A stretch of 64,000 nt of DNA from Pomphorhynchus laevis. Lineage: Eukaryota; Acanthocephala; Palaeacanthocephala; Echinorhynchida; Pomphorhynchidae. The notes beneath the pieces were generated by a model. The model saw only the letters and a program-made list of their open reading frames with translations, searched no databases and was not told the origin of the DNA. This document shows positions 58,474-64,000 of the stretch, one piece after another (position 1 is the stretch's first letter; every line of letters begins with the position of its first letter). Position numbers and translations under genes: made by a program. The stretch spans positions 117,006 through 181,005 of the forward strand of contig WNNJ02003516.1 of assembly GCA_012934845.2 (NCBI GenBank), in the 5' to 3' direction.

Positions 58474-58641
58474 GGGCTTTCCTTGTTGTGTAAGAAGAAC
58501 ACCGGTATATTTGAGTCAAAGATTAATTTCAATCACCAATAAGATATAGTCTCTCAAGGGCTTTCCTTGTTGTGTAAGAAGAACACCGGTATATTTGAGT
58601 CAAAGATTAATTTCAATCACCAATAAGATATAGTCTCTTAA
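58474..58641 (+). repeat. 84-bp tandem duplication
   Basis: GGGCTTTCCTTGTTGTGTAA starts at 58474 and 58558. The two 84-bp units appear identical up to GATATAGTCTCT. Confidence 0.88.
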
Positions 58642-58857
58642 TTGGCACACTAATCATTGTTTTTTGTTTTCTTAAATCAGGCCAATTGAGAGTAATATGT
58701 TGTCTTCAATAATTATATGTATACTCCGTCATTACTATAATGAAAAGTATATTTAGATACTCTCATTAAATAATGGAAACTAGATCGCACTTTAAAATAT
58801 CTTGCAAATAAAATATTTTAAATATTTTACAAATCGTAAAGGCTCTGTGTAACTTTA

Positions 58858-59030
58858 TAAATTTATTCAATTTATGCAGTGAAATCAGTTTATGCAGTTT
58901 AATTAATGCGGATATCATATTAAAGTTAATTACAAATAACGAATTTATTCAATTTATGGAATTAAATGAGTTTATGCAGTTTAATTAATGCAAAGATCAC
59001 ATTGAATTTAGTTACAAATAACGAAAAACT
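58858..59030 (+). repeat. Diverged tandem duplication of about 80 bp
   Basis: AATTTATTCAATTTATG and GTTTATGCAGTTTAATTAAT each occur twice, near 58860/58940 and 58888/58970, followed both times by TTACAAATAACGAA. Confidence 0.6.
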
Positions 59031-59039
59031 ATTCATAAT

Positions 59040-61330
59040 ATCATTTTCAAAAACGTATTTGCTTTAATTGCATGCCCTAAATTGAAACAAATATTAAAAA
59101 TATAAAATAATATAAATATAAATATAAAAATATAAATCATAATGATAATATAATTATCATAAAAATAATATTATTTTCATAATGTAATTTATTTTTGTAA
59201 AATGCGGCTAGGCTTTTTCGCCAAATTGCATGCGAACTTTGTTTAATAAGCTTCTTGACTAGACTATATTGTAAGCAACCATTTCCTTTATCTAAATGTA
59301 ATCGTTTCAGTAGAATAAAATCGATTTCTTACTAAAATCGTCTACGCGAATTTACTTACTTTAATAATGTTTGCGTGCATACTTTTGGCATTTATAATAT
59401 CGAATAATATTAAATACAGTTAATAAAATTTGCATGATTAAAAATATGACTAACTTACCTTAACGTATCTGTAACAGTAATGAACAACGATAATTTTTAA
59501 GAGAAGCAACTAAATCAAGGAAACGCCATTTCCTCCGCTCTATATTTATTGTAAAGAGCTTGTACCAGATAACGCTACAAAATAGTTTTGAAAATAGGTC
59601 ATTGGACTAAATTGCCATGCGTGGATTTTTTGAAGATTACATAATTTATAGAGTACATACATAAACGTTGTTGTCATGTCTTTTAATGAACAGTCAATCC
59701 ACGATCTACTAATTATCACTGAAATTAGTTTTCAAGTGAACACGCGACGATAACCGAAAGATTATATCATAAAGCATATAAAAACGAATATTTTAATTAT
59801 ACAATATATATTAATATGTTCTCATGACGAATAATCATTTAAAAATGAATAAACTGGAATCATGAAGGTCTAATTTGTTCATAATAAAAGTTTACATGAG
59901 GAGTAATTGTCCTTATCTAAACGAAATTTAAAAAATTTAGTGTTTAGTGTCTTCTTTTGACTGAGCATCTGTCACGAGTGTGGAAACTTATTATATTGAT
60001 CCAGATTATAATACTATTTTACGATTTGTTTTCCATAGCAAAAAAACACTGCTTTAAAGCAAAACGAAATATGTACAAACATATCCATATATCTAGATTT
60101 AAATACTTTTTATATACTAGTTTTGTGATAAATTTTTACTTAATCAAAATTAAATATCTTGACTTAAATATTCAGATTAACTATCAAATTTTTTATAACT
60201 TTAGAATTTCTATAATTAAGATTTCTATGAACTGATTAATATATAATATATCGTATATATTGATTGCAACCATATTAACTCTATACGTATTTTGAAATAT
60301 ATATAAATTAAAAAATATATTTTAATCTTAAGATATTCTATAATTCAGAATTTTTATAACTTAGAGTTTTTATGAGCTTAAGATTTTTAAGGTATAATTT
60401 TTATTAACTGATTCGTTTTGAATTCAAATAAAGATTAGAAGTCATCAGGAGAATTTGCAATGCTATCAGTTTTTATCTTTTAAAAGGAATATAACTCACA
60501 TTTTCAAAGATGAATATTGAGTTGGATGGAAATTGGGCGATGGGGATTAACTTTCCCTTCGTCCCATTAAAACTTTTTTTGCCTTTCATTTACCTCATTA
60601 CACTTTATCTCCATAAGTTGCAAATTATAATTTAAGTTCTAAAGGGTTAAATGGGTGCAAAAACGGTAAAATGGGATAAAAGGGAGTTAAAGATGGTAAA
60701 TGATTTAAAATGTTGATTAAAGAGGAATAAAATAAAATCAAAATTTTGAAGACGGCTTCAAAGGAGTAAATGTGTTAATATGCTTAAAGACTTAATATGA
60801 ACTCTTTATGATTAAGTCTTTTTAATTAAGTCTTTATGCTTAAAGACTTAATAAAAATGGCAGTTTCTAAATAAACTTATTATTTCTCTTATTTTTATAA
60901 AAATTATTTTTTCATCAAATTCTTCCAGATCTGAAAATTAATTTTTCATATTTTTATTGTCAAAATAGATTTTTCCACGGAAAATTAGTCTGTTAGAACT
61001 AAAACTTTCTTATATTTTAAAATTATAAAAATAAATATACCTTACAATATCGCTTTTTTTTGCGTAAATTATAATTTAAAATACTTTTTTTTGTAAAAAT
61101 TATTCTAATTTAGAATACTTTTTTATCTTAAAAATTATATTATCTTAAATTATATTGTTTCTATTGATCATAACGATTTAAAACTTAATAAAGTTAGAAG
61201 AGTTAGGAGAGCGGTTGTTGAACAAAATCAGTCACTTGAAAAATTATCTTCGAAATTTATAAGGCATTAAATTACTGAAAATAACTAGCATTTTTTAATT
61301 TAACATTTTAGAGCAGGATCAAATAACTCT
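59040..61330. other. AT-rich region without recognised genes
   Basis: Frames such as 59957-60235 are Lys/Ile/Asn-rich and look like noise. At 60433-60475, minus strand, a Penelope-type core (CTGATGACTTCTAATC preceded by CTGATAGCAT) is present as a degraded tail fragment. Inverted copies of TTAAAGACTTAAT occur at 60780-60855. Confidence 0.4.
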
Positions 61331-61339
61331 AGTTTATTC

Positions 61340-61380
61340 TTGTTTCGCTAGCTACCGCTGGCATCATGAGAAAAACAAGA
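61340..61380 (-). repeat. Hammerhead-like motif, degraded
   Basis: On the minus strand: CTCATGATGCCAGCGGTAGC followed by TAGCGAAACAAG. The GAAAC box and stem II sequence are recognisable. The first core box has one change (CTCATGA for CTGATGA). CTTGTTT and AAACAAG flank it as an inverted pair. A more degraded relative is at about 61478-61505. Confidence 0.45.
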
Positions 61381-61692
61381 TATACACTTTACCAAAAGCT
61401 TTTAACCTAGTGAGTTAATTCAACCGTACAATAATAACAAGGTCGTTCAATTGAAATTTTGGAGCAGGATTAATTAACTAATTTCACTTGCTACTACTAG
61501 GATCTAATTACAATTACAATATTGTTGCATTTATATGAGCATTACTTGTTTCACGGTAATGCTCTCTTTTTATTATAAAATCATAATATTATAATATTAT
61601 AATATCGTAATATTAATATTAATATGTTTAATAAATTTATTTTTAATGTTTAATCATACTATTTACAGTTTAGCTTTTTGTCTTGTATTTAG

Positions 61693-61932
61693 ATGTCACA
61701 GATAAGTACTGGTATACAATTTATGAGAGTGTTGTGTGGTAGAATAAAAAGTCCAATGATTAATCTTGCCAATATTTCAACTGATGTGGATGCTCTTCAG
61801 TTAGATAATGATTTTAAACGAGGCATTTACTTTGTAAAAGATTTCATAACTGAAGAAGAGTCATCTAATTTGATCAAGGAAATAAATCCTCTAATGAGGA
61901 GAAGAAGATATGAGTACGATCATTGGGACAAT
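61693..61932 (+). CDS. ALKBH7: ALKBH7-like dioxygenase, exon 1
   Basis: 80 codons, from ATG 61693 to the donor GTAATC at 61933. The end, LMRRRRYEYDHWDN, matches human ALKBH7 (ELRRRRYEYDHWDA). The N-terminus MSQISTGIQFMRVLCGRIK is basic and weakly amphipathic, fitting the mitochondrial targeting known for ALKBH7. An acceptor-like TTGTATTTAG lies directly before the ATG, so a 5' UTR intron is possible. ALKBH7 is an Fe(II)/2-oxoglutarate-dependent protein of the AlkB family acting in mitochondria, linked to programmed necrosis and fat metabolism. Confidence 0.88.
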
Positions 61933-61975
61933 GTAATCATCTTACATAACGAAAAACAATAAAATTTACATTAAG

Positions 61976-62158
61976 GCAATTTGCGGCTACAAAGAACTTG
62001 AACGCTCTGACTGGTCCATGATAAATATAGCAACAATTAATCGATTGCGAAACATGGTCAAAGGTCTGTCTCATGAGGATGAGCAATTAATTCCACAAGT
62101 GCATGTACTTGATGTTGCTGCAGACGGCATTGTTAAGCCTCATGTTGATTCAATACGG
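61976..62158 (+). CDS. ALKBH7: ALKBH7-like dioxygenase, exon 2
   Basis: 61 codons in phase 0 after a 43-bp intron (61933-61975, GTAATC...ATTAAG). It reads AICGYKELERSDWSMINIAT and continues to VHVLDVAADGIVKPHVDSIR, matching human AIHGFRETEKSRWSE and [20 protein letters not shown]. The HVD is the HxD iron-binding motif. The exon ends at a plausible donor, CGG|GTATAT. The remainder of the catalytic core (FCGxTIAGLSLLS and the second His) is not found intact; see the next entry. Confidence 0.88.
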
Positions 62159-62182
62159 GTATATTTAACCGATTTTTGACAG

Positions 62183-62428
62183 AAATTTGTTGATTTAATT
62201 TGGAGATTGATAATATCAATAGGAAAGGATACCAATTGCTTTCTAAATTTTGTCGACTTTACAAAAAGCTATATTTTATTTTTAAGTTATTTATATTGCT
62301 CTTATTGTATTAATTCATATCAATTAGTGTCTTCCACATTTATTGCGAAGACATCAATAAGGCATTTGGAAAGGTATACTTTCTATTCTAAACTACAGTT
62401 TATTCATAAATTTATGAACTCAAAGTAA
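62183..62428 (+). pseudogene. Possible decayed last exon of the ALKBH7-like gene
   Basis: In phase with exon 2, after ACAG at 62182, the frame reads KFVDLIWRLIIS and later CFLNFVDFTKSYILF. These positions recall KFCGxTIAGLSLLS and the WLxxxLPxxSLYIL segment of ALKBH7, but the Cys-Gly, the THEIL-type histidine and the RxxxxxR motif are not recognisable. An intron from 62159 to 62182 would be only 24 bp. Either this exon has decayed, or the true exon lies outside the window and this frame is chance. Confidence 0.3.
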
Positions 62429-62548
62429 AAACTCGAAATGTTTACGACACTTCCGATTAATTTATTTAAATAGCTTCGCAAAATATAAACCAAAAGAGCA
62501 GAAACGTAAATCGCTAAATTCTAGTCTGGATAATAATATTGATATTTA

Positions 62549-62755
62549 TTAATAAATATTAACTCTTTCGAAGCAGATTATGCAAAGTCCATCAGAGGTT
62601 GTTATCTCGTTAAATGTTTCAATATAAAAATCATTATTTTTGCCGATCAAAATTTCCACTTGGTTTTCTGAATATCCTTTCTGCAATCAATCATAAACGG
62701 TACAATATGTTTGCTCTATAGATGTTTGAATCAATTTCCTTAATTCATCATGAAT
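62549..62755 (-). pseudogene. Coding-like stretch, unrecognised
   Basis: On the minus strand a frame reads HDELRKLIQTSIEQTYCTVYD, a TGA at 62689-62687, then LQKGYSENQVEILIGKNNDF and TTSDGLCIICFERVNIY up to the TAA at 62551-62549. The composition is protein-like and unlike the AT noise around it. TTGATTGCAG before AAAGG is also a fair acceptor, so the downstream part (62549-62680) could be a terminal exon. The family is not recognised. Confidence 0.4.
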
Positions 62756-62759
62756 CAAA

Positions 62760-63950
62760 TTATAAATAATTTTAATTAAATTATGACTAATTATTAATTG
62801 AAATAATTTAATTCGTTATAAATATACTTAAATTTAATTACACTTTACAGATAAAAATACCATAATCTAACTTCACAAATCAATATGTTTTCTTTCGAAA
62901 TATAACCTATTAGTATGATGTACAATCTGCCGCTTGATTATACGTATTATTCCTGTATCCGTATTATTATGGTAGGAATATTATAGTAGTATTCCTGCTA
63001 TATGAATCTACAATAGTAGATTACCTATAGATTAATTTATAGATTATTTTTAGATAATATAATTATAACTATAGATTATATAATCTATATAATCTATAGA
63101 TTACATATTATAATTATAATATTAATAATATTATATTATTAATATAATATATATAGTATATTATATTACTAATATATTATTATATTTCTATATATTAATC
63201 TACTATAGGAATCTACTATACAATCTAATATACTATAGTAGGAATTCCAGCGTATATTCCGATATGACAGAAATTAAAAATCATGTCGAACTGATAAATG
63301 AAATATCTTTCAAAGGACATAACTTTAAAATGTTAGTGCTTATGCCTTCCTATATAATATTTATTTTTCTTGAATCCGTTGTTAGTCAATAATATTGGCG
63401 GTTACTGAAATACAACATTAATGCGGTATCTTATTGTTTCCAAGTAATCTCCAAAACTTCCGAATGTATAAAAACCGACAGTGATTGTTGTTTCGCCTTT
63501 ATTGCTAACCAGTAAATATTATTAATGCTGGGTGTAGGAAATAACCCAAAGATAGTTATTTAACGATATAAAATATCAATTTATAATTACGGACGAAAGA
63601 AACAATTACTAGACCTTATTAATATTAATAATTAAAAGCATATATAATTTATAATTAAAAGATATAATTTATATAATAAAATTTATAATATAATAATTTA
63701 TAATTACGGACGAAATAAACAATTACTAGACCTGTATTAATATTAAGAATTAAAAGCATATATAATTTATATTTAAAAGCATAATATACCTGTATGCTTT
63801 TAATTTCTGTTCTCGAAGAATAATAGCTTTATTCAATCTATTGTATTTAATATATTTTAAAATTTTACCAGCATTATTATTTTTTCATTATTGTAAAATA
63901 GAAATAATTTATTTAAATTTATTATACATTAATGTGAACAACCCGATTTT
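62760..63950. other. AT-rich sequence without recognised genes
   Basis: Extremely AT-rich, with inverted words around GGAATATTATAGTAGTATTCC (62975-63000) and TATACTATAGTAGGAATTCC (63228-63250). A diverged direct repeat, TTTATAATTACGGACGAAA with AACAATTACTAGACC, occurs near 63580 and 63700. Confidence 0.45.
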
Positions 63951-63954
63951 GATA

Positions 63955-64000
63955 GAATTATATACATATATATTATATATAATATATATGTATATAATTC
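63955..64000. repeat. 46-bp perfect palindrome at the window end
   Basis: GAATTATATACATATATATT and the following bases form a perfect palindrome centred between 63977 and 63978. It may extend beyond the window edge. Confidence 0.85.

Noticed and set aside
59957-60235. 92-codon plus frame, hydrophobic
   Set aside because: Starts with a non-ATG codon, is dominated by Ile, Lys, Tyr and Asn, and has no motif; typical of AT-rich noise.
62159-62182. 24-bp intron in the ALKBH7-like gene
   Set aside because: Not asserted: GT and AG are present and the phase fits, but the length is below what most animals splice and the following exon is not convincingly conserved.
1-64000. tRNA and rRNA genes
   Set aside because: No convincing A/B-box pairs with cloverleaf potential and no rRNA-like conserved stretches were seen by eye; a tRNAscan run would settle this.

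Overview
The window looks like nuclear DNA from an AT-rich invertebrate animal with a heavy load of retroelements. The evidence is spliced exons of animal host genes with short introns, several LINE families in different stages of decay, and a Penelope-like element of the domain-permuted Naiad type. I cannot name the species. Short introns, a long-tailed H2A variant and abundant Penelope-like debris would fit, for example, a rotifer or acanthocephalan relative, but that is a guess.

Host genes are few. They are: one exon of GMPPA (1581-1785, minus), whose other exons are not visible; a histone H2A variant with a long basic tail (26985-27557, minus); the ER protein Asterix/WDR83OS (32505-32828, minus); and the first two exons of an ALKBH7-like dioxygenase (61693-62158, plus), whose last part looks decayed. 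Two weak coding-like stretches lie at 2492-2689 and 62549-62755, both minus. These genes appear functionally unrelated; the window is mainly a record of transposition.

Layout. 1-440: a repeat pair carrying hammerhead-ribozyme cores on the minus strand. 2.8-9.8 kb: two head-to-tail copies of a LINE with an N-terminal Cys-rich finger, a reverse transcriptase (RT) and a C-terminal restriction-like endonuclease (RLE). 10.3-11.4 kb: an APE-class LINE fragment. 12.5-12.9 kb: a foldback element next to a Penelope RT relic. 13.1-16.6 kb: a broken Naiad-type Penelope-like element, with GIY-YIG before the RT. 17.2-18.1 kb: a minus-strand LINE. 21.8-24.6 kb: a second, different RLE-type LINE. 25.2-29.5 kb: solo Penelope tails around the H2A gene. 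29.7-31.3 kb: a 304-bp satellite built from the same tail. 33.4-34.9 kb: a 353-bp tandem duplication and a 21-bp minisatellite. 37.0-57.2 kb: a LINE cluster dominated by copies of one APE-type family (here called LINE-X; the largest intact piece is at 54774-55919). 57.2-61.7 kb and 62.8-64.0 kb: AT-rich sequence with small repeats only.

The thread that ties the non-LINE repeats together is a terminal tail present at least eight times. It holds a degenerate hammerhead motif with pairing flanks, is attached to the Naiad ORF at 16.3 kb, and seems to have seeded the 304-bp satellite. Independent hammerhead-like motifs also occur at 100-135, 339-374, 41.0 kb and 61.35 kb.
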